Notes under the pieces: model-generated
Database searches by the model: none
Told to the model about the DNA's origin: nothing
What the model saw: only the letters and a program-made list of their open reading frames with translations
Part shown: positions 44,781-55,439 of the stretch, piece by piece
How the letters are laid out: each line of letters opens with the position of its first letter
How positions within the stretch are numbered: the first letter of the stretch is position 1
Origin: Nemophila menziesii
Taxonomy: Eukaryota; Streptophyta; Magnoliopsida; Boraginales; Hydrophyllaceae
DNA: 64,000 nt
Assembly (NCBI GenBank): GCA_029959085.1
Contig: JARWIR010000027.1
Span: forward strand, 6,758,001-6,822,000
Direction of reading: 5' to 3'
Program-made: the position numbers and the translations under genes

Positions 44781-47051
44781 TTATTTCTTTTTATAGCCTC
44801 CCCAGCAGTGAGTGAGATAATTAACACTTACTAACCTGATCTTGCAACCTTCGATATCTTTTATTTCTACCACTCCTTCTGAGATGATTTGCGTGATAAT
44901 GTATGGCCCCTTCCAAGAACTGTTGTGTTTGGGGTTGGGAGGTTTCCATGCCACCTCGTCTCCTACCCCAAACTCAATTTTTTTTCTCCATGGTTTCTTG
45001 GGGCTTACAGGTCCTGGCTTCTTGGTTACAACTCTGATTGGATATAGTTCCTTTGACTCATTTTTCTTTTTCTTCTTCCCCAAAACATAGAAGGTTTTAG
45101 AGTTACCTTCAATACGGAGAGTCACGGTTCCCTCATTAAGATTTACTATGGTATCGCTGGTGGCTAGGAATGGACGCCTAAGAATGAATGGGACGTTTTT
45201 ATCTTCTTTATAATCAAGAATAATAAAGTCTGTGAGAATAACAAGGTTACCTACTTGGACGAGCACGTTCTCAATTACTCCCCACGGCTTTGCTGTTGAT
45301 TGATCCGCAAGTTGTAAGATTACGGATGTCGGTTTCGCATCACTAATACCAATCTTCTTGAATATACTTTTGGGCTTGATATTCACACTTGCCCCTAAAT
45401 CACACATAGCTTTTCCATGAAATATTCCACCTATTTTGATTGGGAGGTTAAACCCTCCATGATCTTTAAGCTTCGGTGATAATCTTTGCTAAACTTGTGC
45501 TGATATCCCTTCATTGAGTGTCACAGATTTGGATCTTGTGAACCTTTATTTATTAGAGAGTGCCTCCATAAAGAATCTATCATAGTTTCGCCTTCCTTTC
45601 ATAGCTTCTAGTAAAGGGACGTTAATTTTCACTTGTTTTAACGCCTCTATACACTTCTGTTGTTGCTCCCTTGGATAAGCAGGATAGTGGCAATGTATGG
45701 GTGGTTGTCTTGCTCTATTTCTCTCTCCAATTGTAGGTTCATCAACCACTCTTGGCTTCTTAATCTCACCTTGTTCAACTTTTTCGACCCAATCTTCAAC
45801 AATTATCTCATCTAAGTTCATCTGTTTTACGTTTGACTTGTTTGGTAGAACATCCTCTTCTGAGGAAGAAGGTGGCGCTTCAACGATTTTTTCGTTGTGT
45901 TCTTTCATCATTTGAGCTTGAAGACTAAAAGTCTTAACCTTGTCGTCAACGTATTGGATCTTCTTCATGTTAGATGTTTTATCTTGGGTCAATTGTAGGA
46001 GTTGACTTTGCATTTGTTTTATGACTGTAGTGAGCCGTGTCACATTCTTCTCTAAAAGTTGATTATGTTGTTTTAAATCTTGATTATGCTGTTGCAGGCT
46101 TTGCACTACTGATGCATCGATCTTTGACTCAAGTCTGCTCATATTATCCTTCGAGAAGTTGATGAATTGACTAATAGTCTCTTTTAACTCAGTGATTTCT
46201 TCTTGAGGACGTTAGGGAGCTTGACTTCCATTGTGCACATTGTAGCCCGGTGGTTGTTTAGCTTGATTTTCATAGGCTTGTTCTTGCAGGTAAAACTGTT
46301 GAGGTGGCATTGGGATGTTTTCCTTAACTGTTATAGCGAGTTGTTGTATTTGATCTTGCAAGCTTGAAATCGTCGCTTCTTCTTCTTCATTAGTGGTAGG
46401 AGTTTGTTCTTGAGGCCAACTTATTTCGGTCTCAATGATTGTTTCCATACCACTCATTGCTTCTTTTGGATCCATAGAGACAAAATTACCATGACCCATA
46501 TCATCTGCTCTCAGCCTTGACTCTCTATTGAGTCCATTATATAACATGGATAATTGTAATTGTGGCGTGTATCCATGTATTGGACATCTTGCCAACATCT
46601 TTTGAAATCTCGTCCATGCTTCGCCAACACTCTCTCCGGCTTCTTGTAAGAAATTCGTAGGCTCAAATAGTTCCTTCACTCGCATACTTGTAGGATAAAA
46701 TTTATCAAGGAATCTTTCTTGAAGTTTGTCTCATTTGGTTATTAGCTCGGGAGGTTGATCATCTAACCAATTGCTTGCTTTACCGGTCAAGAAAAATTGA
46801 AACATTAAATAATACATCTGTTCTTGCGTAATACCTTCATTAATGTAGGCATCACAAAATTGCATGAATTCGTGAACAGATCTGTCCGGATCTTGATTTG
46901 TATCACCATTCTATTTCCCATAGCTCACGATTTGATTAATTAAATCAGGATCAAGCTTAAATCTAACGGCTTGGATAGTTAGGTCGCGAATCCCTATACG
47001 TTGAACTCGGAATTGACTAGGAAAACCTAGCTCTAACCGTTGATTAGCCAT
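44781..47051 (-). pseudogene. B Gag, protease and GPF/Y tail in one frame
   Basis: The start ATG at 47051-47049 gives MANQRLELGF. One frame of 757 codons runs to 44781, interrupted only by stops at 46911-46913, 46731-46733, 46212-46214, 45546-45548 and 45489-45491. Gag core: FMQFCDAYINEGITQEQMYY, AWTRFQKMLARCPIHGYTPQ. A Gln-rich coiled coil (SLQQHNQDLKQHNQLLEKN) takes the place of the CCHC knuckle seen in A. Acidic segment with DEIIVEDWV. Protease: MCDLGASVNIKPKS and VPFILRRPFLAT. Then IEFGVGDEVAWK and SSWKGPYIITQI, the integrase-like GPF/Y tail, and LTHCWGGYKKK at the end. E1 ends alike (LTRCWGGYIRKS). That the frame has survived except for point stops shows the fusion was a working protein when active. 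Confidence 0.85.
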
Positions 47052-47154
47052 CTGAAACCTGAAAAAGACTAAAACAAAAAGAAAGCGTAAAACTGAAAAC
47101 AAATAAAAACTTCTACACTAAATAAACACAAAATAGATTTAACTTAAAGATAAA

Positions 47155-47172
47155 TCCCCGGAAGCGGCGCCA
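47155..47172 (-). promoter_or_regulatory. B primer binding site
   Basis: On the minus strand TGGCGCCGCTTCCGGGGA, six bases inside the LTR end. Confidence 0.8.
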
Positions 47173-47178
47173 AAAACT

Positions 47179-47816
47179 TGGTGGGGGCAAAGGTGTGATA
47201 AAATAATAGATAAATAAAGATAATAATAAAGAGCACACACCCTTGAGAACCACGGAACTCACTGCAAGTATCACAGATTGTTTGCAAGTTTTAATGATAA
47301 GTCAAATTCATTCGCAATCCGTTAGATCTACTTCTATTTAACAAGCGTAGATGAATTTAGATATTTTAAAATAAAATATAATAAGAGGAAAAATTATCTA
47401 ACACGAATAAATAAATAATACAAATAAATAAATATGAATGTAAGTCAAATAGATTAGGGTCACTAATATGAGTCTATTTTACTAAGTTGTTATTCTAACC
47501 TGTCACAGATTAAGCATTATATATTAACCAGGATTCTAAATTCTACCTAGCCTCTATTAGGCTTAGGAGCAACCTCTCCACTACCAAGGATTCCTGAGTA
47601 ATGATTGGTGATTAAATCAAACCTTTATGGCTATCTAGTTAGGCAAAGGATCAAAACTAGTCGATTATGTGGTGTTGTCAATAACTAAGAATAGTCCTAA
47701 TATTGGCCAAATTTAGGGATGTAACAATAAGTCAAAAACACATAATAACAATATACGCCAAGCTCAAATTAAATAAAAATAACAAATAGTATTTATGAAA
47801 TTAAAGACAAACTAAT
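47179..47816 (-). repeat. B 5' LTR, inner part
   Basis: It matches the low-coordinate part of the 3' LTR (40329-40953) and breaks off at CTAAT (47812-47816), where T is inserted. The rest is at 53897-54722. Confidence 0.92.
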
Positions 47817-48654
47817 TGTTGGACAAATGGGATTCTACCCAAGTGTTGACCATGTTTACGATGTTAGTCGGTGACTCAGTTTAATGAAATGATTCGGATA
47901 TTAATACGTTTATTCAAGTTGTAAAGATTAACGTAATATATTCACTTGGTTAAAATCATTTGAAATTGAACGAGAAATTGAGTCATGTAATTTGGAGAAA
48001 TTAAAAGAAAGAAAAAACAGTATATGTTATTTTATTTCCTTTTTGTTATAAAGCAAAGAAAGAAAAAAGAAAAAAAGGGGACTGGTGGGGTTAGAACCTG
48101 GACCATTAGCTTGTTGGGATTTTGGGTCTTAGGTTCATACCTTTGTTGGGCCTTAGGTAGGGTATGAACCTGGACCATTAGCTTTGTTGGGCTTTTGGGC
48201 CTTAGGTTCATACCATCTGGACCAGCCCAAGTTTTTTGGTCTTTTAAGTAAACGTTGTATCTTAAATTAATACAACGTAACTCCAAAATGAAACATCACA
48301 ACCTTTGGCAAGCCACCTTTTCATTTTCTATAAATAGTTGGCCAGCTAAACTATTTTCTTCATTCATTTTTCATAAGCATTAAAATTATAAGAGAGAGAT
48401 AGAAAGAAGCAGCATTATTAAGTTCGTTGAAATTCTTAAGAATTCGTGTGTCAATTTCTTTTGAATAGATTTGTCGTTGTATCCTGGAGGTTGAAGCCAG
48501 CAAACGTAAGACACCTGTACGTGGCCTAAATACCTTAAAGACATCGGATCCAATCCGAGCCTCGACAAGTAAAGTTATTTATTTATTTACTTTTATTTTA
48601 TTTCTGCATTAGTTTCTATATTGTTTTACTGGTTTATACAAATAAAACACAACA
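47817..48654 (+). repeat. T 5' LTR
   Basis: 838 bp, TGTTGGACAA to CACAACA. It contains an imperfect local duplication at about 48085-48215 (CCTGGACCATTAGCTT and CTTAGGTTCATACC each twice), partly absent from the 3' LTR, which accounts for most of the length difference. Confidence 0.9.
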
Positions 48655-49185
48655 ATTTAAGGTATTTATGATTCACGTTGTATAAACCAGAAAACATTTT
48701 ATTTTTATGTTTTTATACAAAATATGAATATTACATTCTATTTCTTTTATGTTATTCAAATTTCTAGTCTTGTGTATACATACTAGAAATATACTTGCTT
48801 ACTAACGTCATATTATGTTGTAATATTAGTGTGTAATTTAACAACTAATATCAATCTTGCTAGTATCTGCATACTTGTCGAACCTTGTGGTTTAAAAAAT
48901 TTTCGCTTAAAGAATTCTTAATTGATTGAGATTCTCCTTTTACGTGAATTGAGTATCTTGTTAAAATACCTACGATCCTCTCCAACAAGAATATAAAAAC
49001 TTGGGGGACTAACAAGAATATAAAAGCTTGAGAAATTAAAATTGATTTAATCATTTTGTCGTAAGAAATAATTAATCTTTTGTGTTATCTTTTAGTGAGA
49101 AAGGTTGAATAATTTGTTTGTTTGAATTATCTATAATATTGTGTAATCCTTTGTGATTGGAATGATGTCTACCTAGATAAACAAT

Positions 49186-52100
49186 ATGTCTAGAAATGAT
49201 GGAATTGGTAACAACAAACCATCAGCAATTTCACTTATGGAAAATGCATTTGTGGGACATGATCCCGACTCTTATAGACCCGTTGAGGAGTCTAAGAGGT
49301 TAAGTGGAAATGACTATTTGTGTAAAGGAATAGATGGCCGAAATCACAGAGAAACGGTAAAGGCAATTCCATGAAAGGAAAACAAGGCCAAACAACCATG
49401 ACTAAGATCAAATAAGATTGATTTTACTACAGTAGTTTCTAAAGTAAATTTGGTTGGCAATACAAAACACTGCTGGGTGGATACTAGGGCCACCTGAAAT
49501 GTATGTTCAAGACATACAAAGTTGCAACTACTGAAGAGACTTTATGTATGGGAAATTTTTCTACATCAAAAGTAGTTGGATCTGGAATCGTTATTCTAAT
49601 AATGACTTCTGAAAAAGAGTTGAGTCTCTATAACGTTCTCCATGTGCCTGACATTAGAAGGAATCTAGTTTCAGGTTCGTTATTGAGTAAGAATGGATTC
49701 AAACTAGTATTTTAGTCTGATAAATTTATTCTCACTAAAGGTGGATTATTTGTGGGCAAAGGGTACCTTTGTGATGGTATATTTAAGATGAATGTAATGA
49801 CCGTAGTACCTACCAAAATATAACCGAGAAAGTAATATATCCTTGACTCACCTAATTTTATGGCTGAATAGATTAGGACATGTTAATTTCGGTTCAATAA
49901 ATAAGTTAGTAAACATTGGGTTATTACCTAATGTAAATTTCTGTTCTCAAAAGGAATGTGAAGTATGCGTTGAGTCAAAATTATCAAAAACCTCATTTAA
50001 ATCTATAGGAAGGACTTTGGTACCTTCAGAGTTAATTCACAGTGACATATGAGACTTGAAATTTGTGCAAACTAGAAGTGGTAAAAAGTATTTCATAACT
50101 TTCATTGACGATTGCACAAGGTATTGTCAAATATACTTGCTTCGAAGTAAGGATGAGGCCTTATAATCATTTATGCAATACAAATCTGAAGTTGAGAATC
50201 AACTAAATAAAAAGATTAAGAATCTTAGAACAAATAGGGGAGGAGAATATGTGTCTCCTTTTGAGGATTTTTGTGCTAATCATGAAATCATCCATCAAAC
50301 CATGCCCCCCTACTCGCCTGAACAAAACGAGACTGCTAAACACAAGAACCGCACGTTGAAGGAAATGATGAATGCCTTGCTGATTAACTCAGGGTTACCA
50401 CAGAACTTGTGGGGAAAGGCTTTGCTCACCGCAAATCACAACCTAAATAAGGAACCACACAAGAAGGTAGATAAAACTCCTTACGAATTATGGAAAGGAA
50501 ATCCACCTTCCTTCAAATACTTAAAAGTTTGGGGATGCTTGGCAAAGGTAGAAATTCCTTCTCCTAAAATGGTCAAAATAGGACCAAAGACCAGCGATTG
50601 CGTCTTTATAGGATATGCTCACAACAGCGCTGCATATAGATTACTGGTACACAAATCTTGTCATGTTGACATTCACGTCAATACGGTGATTGAATCAAAA
50701 AATACACATTTCTTTGAAACTACCTTTCCGTACAAGACCACACCAGAATCTGGTTTCTTGAAAAGAACACGTGATGCAATTCAAGAAGAGCAAGATCAAG
50801 AATCATTGCCAACTGAAAAGCAAGATCAAGAATCATTTCCAAGTGAAGGAGAACCAAGAAGAAGTAAGCGGATGAGAACCTCTACGTCTTTTGGTCCTGA
50901 CTTTCTATCTTACATGCTAGATGACGAATCGCGAACATTCAAGGAGGCTATGTCAAACCGTGACGCCCCATACTGGAAAGAAGCGGTAAATAGCGAGATA
51001 GATTCCATTATGCGAAACCATACATGGGAACTAGTGGATCTCCCTCCTGGGAATAAACCACTTGGATGCAAATGGATATTCAAGAAGAAACTAAAGACCG
51101 ATGGGTCTATTGAGAAATACAGGGCTCGCCTCGTTGTAAAAGGTTATAGTAAAAAAGAAGGACTTGATTGTTTTGATACTTATTCTCCAGTACGAAAATA
51201 TCATCCATTGGAATGTTAATCTTTATAGCTTCAATATGCAAGCTTGAAGTACACCAAATGGATGTAAAAACAGCTTTCCTAAATGGAGAATGGAGAGATA
51301 TATATGGAACAACATGAGGGTTACGTAGTTCCAGATAAAGAAAATCAAGTATATAAGCTTGTTAAATCTTTATATGGTTTAAAACATGCACCGAAGCAAT
51401 GTCATGACAAATTTGATAGATTCATGATCTAGAATGATTTCAAGATTAATGAATGTGATAATTGCGTTTATGTAAAACGAAATAAGACAGGATATGTTAT
51501 TGTCTGATTATATGTGGATGATATGTTAATAATTGGAAGTAACATGATGTGATTACATTCACCAAGAGGATGCTTTCAAGTAAGTTCGACATGAAAGATC
51601 TAGGTCTTGCGGATGTTATTTTGGGTATCAAGATTCTCCTAACATCTGTAGGTATTATAGTATCTCAGTCACACTACATTGAGAAAGTATTAAAAAAAAT
51701 TAGTAATGGCGACACAAATATTGCCAAGACACCTGTTGATGTAAATTTACATCTTGCTAAGAACGCTGGTGATACGATCAACCAGTTGGAGTACTCTTGG
51801 ATTATTGGGAGTCTCATGTACCTACCAAACTGAACTAGGCCAGATATAGCATATGCAGTAAGCAAGCTAAGTATGTTTACACATAATCCAGGGAAGAACC
51901 ACTAGATTGCTATTGTAAGAGTTCTAAGGTATCTTAGATACACTATGAACGAAGGGTTGTTGTACACAAGATATCCAACTGTACTAGAAGGATACAGTGA
52001 TGCAAACTGGATATCAGACTCCACCGTCTCAAAATCCACAAGTGGATTTGTGTACATGTTATGAGGAGGAGCCGTGTCTTGGGAATCCACTAAGCAAACG

Positions 52101-52471
52101 TGCATAGCTAGATCCACTATGTAATCTGAGTTTATAACTTTAGACAAAGCTACTGAGGAAGCCGAGTAGCTTCGGAATTTCTTAGAGAATATTCCTAATT
52201 GGCCAACGCCTGCGTCAGCTATCTGCATACATTGAGATAGTCAAAGTTCCATTGGTCGGGAACTAAACAAAATTTATAACGGTAAGTCTATAAACATATG
52301 TCGTAGACACAATACCATTAGACAACTGCTCTCAAATGGAGTTATCACAGTTGATTATGTTTGATCAAAAGATAATATAGCGGATCCACCGACCAAAGGT
52401 GTACAAAGAGAACAAGTGCGAGTGTTGTCAAGGGGAATGGGTCTTAAGCCTACGAAAGCTGAGTTGCCATG
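49186..52471 (+). pseudogene. gag-pol: T gag-pol remnant (copia)
   Basis: A short piece near 49186-49371 is probably gag debris. Protease: the active site near 49483 reads DTRAT where copia has DTGAT; then [13 protein letters not shown] and [20 protein letters not shown]. Pre-integrase domain: RLGHVNFGSINKL (49843-50052). Integrase: FIDDCTRYCQIY; RTNRGGEYVS, where copia has Asp before RGGEY; and QNETAKHKNRTLKEM, where the catalytic Glu is Lys. RT: WKEAVNSEIDSIMRNHTWEL, KYRARLVVKGYSKKEG, SLYGLKHAPKQ and LYVDDMLIIGS (YVDD at 51510-51521). RNase [20 protein letters not shown]. Many stops and shifts. Most of gag is missing, so the element is dead as both enzyme source and particle source. Confidence 0.88.
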
Positions 52472-53077
52472 ATGGGAACCCTACCTAGCAGAGTGGAGAT
52501 CCCACAATCTAGGTTCAAAGGGAAAACTGAATGATGAAACTGCAACTTGGTGCGACGCACTGTGGGGAGACCTCCCCAAACCATTCCTAGGACAAAATTA
52601 AACAGTGCTACTTGTAAAAGTGAAGGATAAGTTAAACTTTTAATGTTTCTTGTATCTTCGATAATATAAGATAGAGTAATGCAGAATACTCTTGACAAGA
52701 GACCACCTATATGAATAACATGGGTAAGGCCGTCCTACGAGAATTTTTAAAGGCGAAATTCTCCGACGGTTATTTATGAAATACCAGGAGTTGTCCAGGG
52801 CCATAAATGGACACAACCGTGAGAACCAAATAATGTTTGGAAGTATACTATGTAAGTTTTGTTGTCATGGTTTACACAAAAGCTGAATAGTTGAAGGCAT
52901 CACGTTCACTAGTTAGCAAGTAAATCCGATAGCTCTTACTACAGAAGGTTCAAGGCCAAAATCTACATTTCTCGATGTAGTATTCTTCTACGCTTCTCTC
53001 TCGCTCTCTCTCAAGTGTCTAGCGTTCTTTTGCATAATTTTTTAAGGTGGTTAGTCAATTTCCATTCATGTGGGGAT
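52472..53077 (+). other. T 3' untranslated region
   Basis: No gene. It ends with CATGTGGGGAT directly before the 3' LTR, the likely polypurine tract. Confidence 0.6.
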
Positions 53078-53891
53078 TGTTGGACAAATGGGATTCTACC
53101 CAGGTGTTGACAATGTTTACGATGTTAGTTAGTGACTCAGTTTAATGAAATGATTCGGATATTAATACGTTTATTCAAGTTGTAAAGATTTACGTAATAT
53201 ATTCACTTGGTTAAAATCATTTGAAACTGAATGAGAAATTGAGTCATGTAATTCGGAGAAATGAAAAGAAAGAAAAAACAGTTATGTTATTTTATTTCTT
53301 TTTGTTATAAAGCAAAGAAAGAAAAAAGAAAAAAAAGGGTCTGGTGGGGTTTGAACCTGGAGCATTAGCTTGTTAGGCTTTTGGGCCTTAGGTGGGGTAT
53401 GAACCCTGGACCATTAGCTTTGTTGGGCTTTTGGGCCTTAGGTTCATACCATCTGGACCAGCCCAAGTTTTTTGGTCTTTTAAGTAAACGTTGTATCTTA
53501 AATTAATACAACGTAACTCCAAAATGAAACATCACAACCTTTGGCAAGACACCTTTTCATTTTCTATAAATAGATGGCCAACTAAACCATTTTCTTCATA
53601 CATTTTTCATAAGCATGAAAATTATAAGAGAGAGATAGAAAGAAGCAGCATTATTAAGTTCGTTGAAATTCTTAAGAATTCGTGTGTCAGTTTCTTTTGA
53701 ATAGATTTGTCGCTGTATCCTGGAGGTTGAAGCCAGCAAACGTAAGACACATGTACGTGGCCTAAATACCTTAAAGACATCGGATCCAATCCGAGTCTTG
53801 ACAAGTAAAGTTATTTATTTATTTTACTTTTATTTTATTTCTGCATTAGTTTTTATATTGTTTTACTAGTTTATACAAATAAAACAAAACA
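53078..53891 (+). repeat. T 3' LTR
   Basis: 814 bp, close to 47817-48654, followed by ATAAT and the outer part of the B LTR. Confidence 0.9.
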
Positions 53892-53896
53892 ATAAT

Positions 53897-54722
53897 AACC
53901 CAACAATAAAAAGTAAAACTTATAGAATAAAAGATTATAAATATGGTGAAGCCACAAATCTATAGCTAAATACCCTAAATATAGAGAAGGTGGGATGTAG
54001 AAGAGGAGTTTGTCACTCTCCAACTTCGTGCTTCTTGTCTTCCTCTATAGGTCAGCTTGCTTCTTGGATGAATAGCTTGATTCTAAGGATGGATAATGTG
54101 TAAGGACTAAGTTAATGTTTAGAACTGAGCAAGGACATGTTAACAATTGTATAAGGGTGTATTTATAGGTGTTTAGGAACCCTAATTCGTTTTCTTGAAG
54201 GAGATGGTAAGTAGTGGACTCCAAGCCCAAGTCAAATTCGTAACTGTAAAACATGGAATCAGGCCCGTTTTTGTTTTGGTCCTAGAAGCTTCAATACTCA
54301 TCTGTTTCTCCAAATTCCACACCGAAAGATATTCAACTTTTCTCTTGACCGTTTCTCCAAATTCCACACCGATTTTGAGATATAAGCTGATTTGTGGTTG
54401 TGGGTGGTGAAATTCAGGATTATGGCAGTTTTTCCTTTTCCATATTTTAGCTTTTCTTTCCTTATCTCCAATTACCATGCTTATCTCTTTCCATATCTCT
54501 TAATCTTTGACTTGTAATCTAATTAATATCCATAATTATCTTTAAAGCTTCACACTAAATAAATAATTAAACCCAATATGCTCTTAAAACAATAATTTAC
54601 TAAATCAAGACTCAAAATAGGAAAGTGTAGTAATTCTCAAGAAAATCGATTAGAAAGACTTCTAAATCACTTAAAATGATGTCCCCAACTAGGATTAATT
54701 CATGACAAATAGGGAGAAATCA
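53897..54722 (-). repeat. B 5' LTR, outer part
   Basis: It resumes the LTR after T and ends (minus-strand start) TGATTTCTCC, with the tip module partly mutated. It contains a local repeat of CTCCAAATTCCACACCGA (near 54307-54372) not seen in the 3' LTR. ATCTC follows at 54723-54727. Confidence 0.9.
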
Positions 54723-54727
54723 ATCTC

Positions 54728-55439
54728 TGTTTTAGACGAGTTTTCATGTGGGTTGAGGATTTTTAACTTGTTTAACCCATGGGCTGCCCCACTAGGAAGG
54801 TGACCCAAAAAGTTTAGAGCATATATACCTTTTATTTTCCTCGTCTATTATAATTAAATCAATAATTCACTTAATATGGCTCACTAGGTATTTGCATATC
54901 CGTGATATGGGTACTTAGGTCCATCCAGGATAAGTTTTTATAATAAAGGGTTTCTTCGGTTCAACCACATGAACTTTTCGCTTTAGGCAGCACTATTGTT
55001 AACCCCCGTCCTTCGGGAGAGGGCTCACTTTGGTAGGTCGATAAAGGACCAAAGGGACGAACTTGCCTAGGCCAGCCGAGGAGGGAGGGACATGGCTTTT
55101 TACCCTTTGGTGCTCCTACATCAAGTTGAAGTTTTTCCCGTGATGACTTATTCATATTTATAGAAAAATCAAGCAGAAAATATGCAAAAGCTAAATGCTC
55201 TGAAGGAAAATTGTAAGAGTGGATTACGATCAGTGACAAAATCACCGTGTATATATAAGGTAATAACGATGGTTCACCTCCTCAAGGCAATAATGGTATT
55301 ACGCCTCGAATTCTATCTAATGGTGGACGTGCTTCATCAAATTTTTTGAAGTAATCATGACCAACTATCCTCTTAAGCTGCCATGTGTCTTACAGGTGTC
55401 TGTGTGTAAGTTATCATTTGTAATACAATGCACATCAAC
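54728..55439. other. Unassigned flank (rest of K, then unknown sequence)
   Basis: The first 120 bp may continue the K LTR (TATA-like CATATATACC near 54820). From about 54990 to 55130 the sequence is clearly more GC-rich (GTCCTTCGGGAGAGGG, CAGCCGAGGAGGGAGGG). The minus strand is open for 94 codons there (54961-55245). I do not recognise it and call no gene. Confidence 0.3.

Larger units (their letters stand above)
47817..53891 (+). mobile_element. T: Ty1/copia retrotransposon inside B 5' LTR
   Basis: 6075 bp. Flanks CTAAT (47812-47816) and ATAAT (53892-53896) form a 5-bp target duplication with one later change; the undisturbed 3' LTR of B shows the empty site. LTRs 47817-48654 and 53078-53891 begin TGTTGG and end AACA. 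The interior has pol in copia order (protease, integrase, RT, RNase H) but is broken throughout. It is younger than B. Confidence 0.94.
40329..54722 (-). mobile_element. B: non-autonomous Athila-like element, split by copia T
   Basis: ATCTC flanks both ends (40324-40328, 54723-54727). On the minus strand: 5' LTR 54722-53897 plus 47816-47179, primer site, gag-pro-GPF/Y, leader motif, palindromes, ORF2 remnant, 3'UTR, polypurine tract, 3' LTR 41797-40329. Without T and its duplicated 5 bp the element is about 8.3 kb. RT, RNase H and integrase core are absent, as in E1, whose LTR it shares. Confidence 0.93.
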
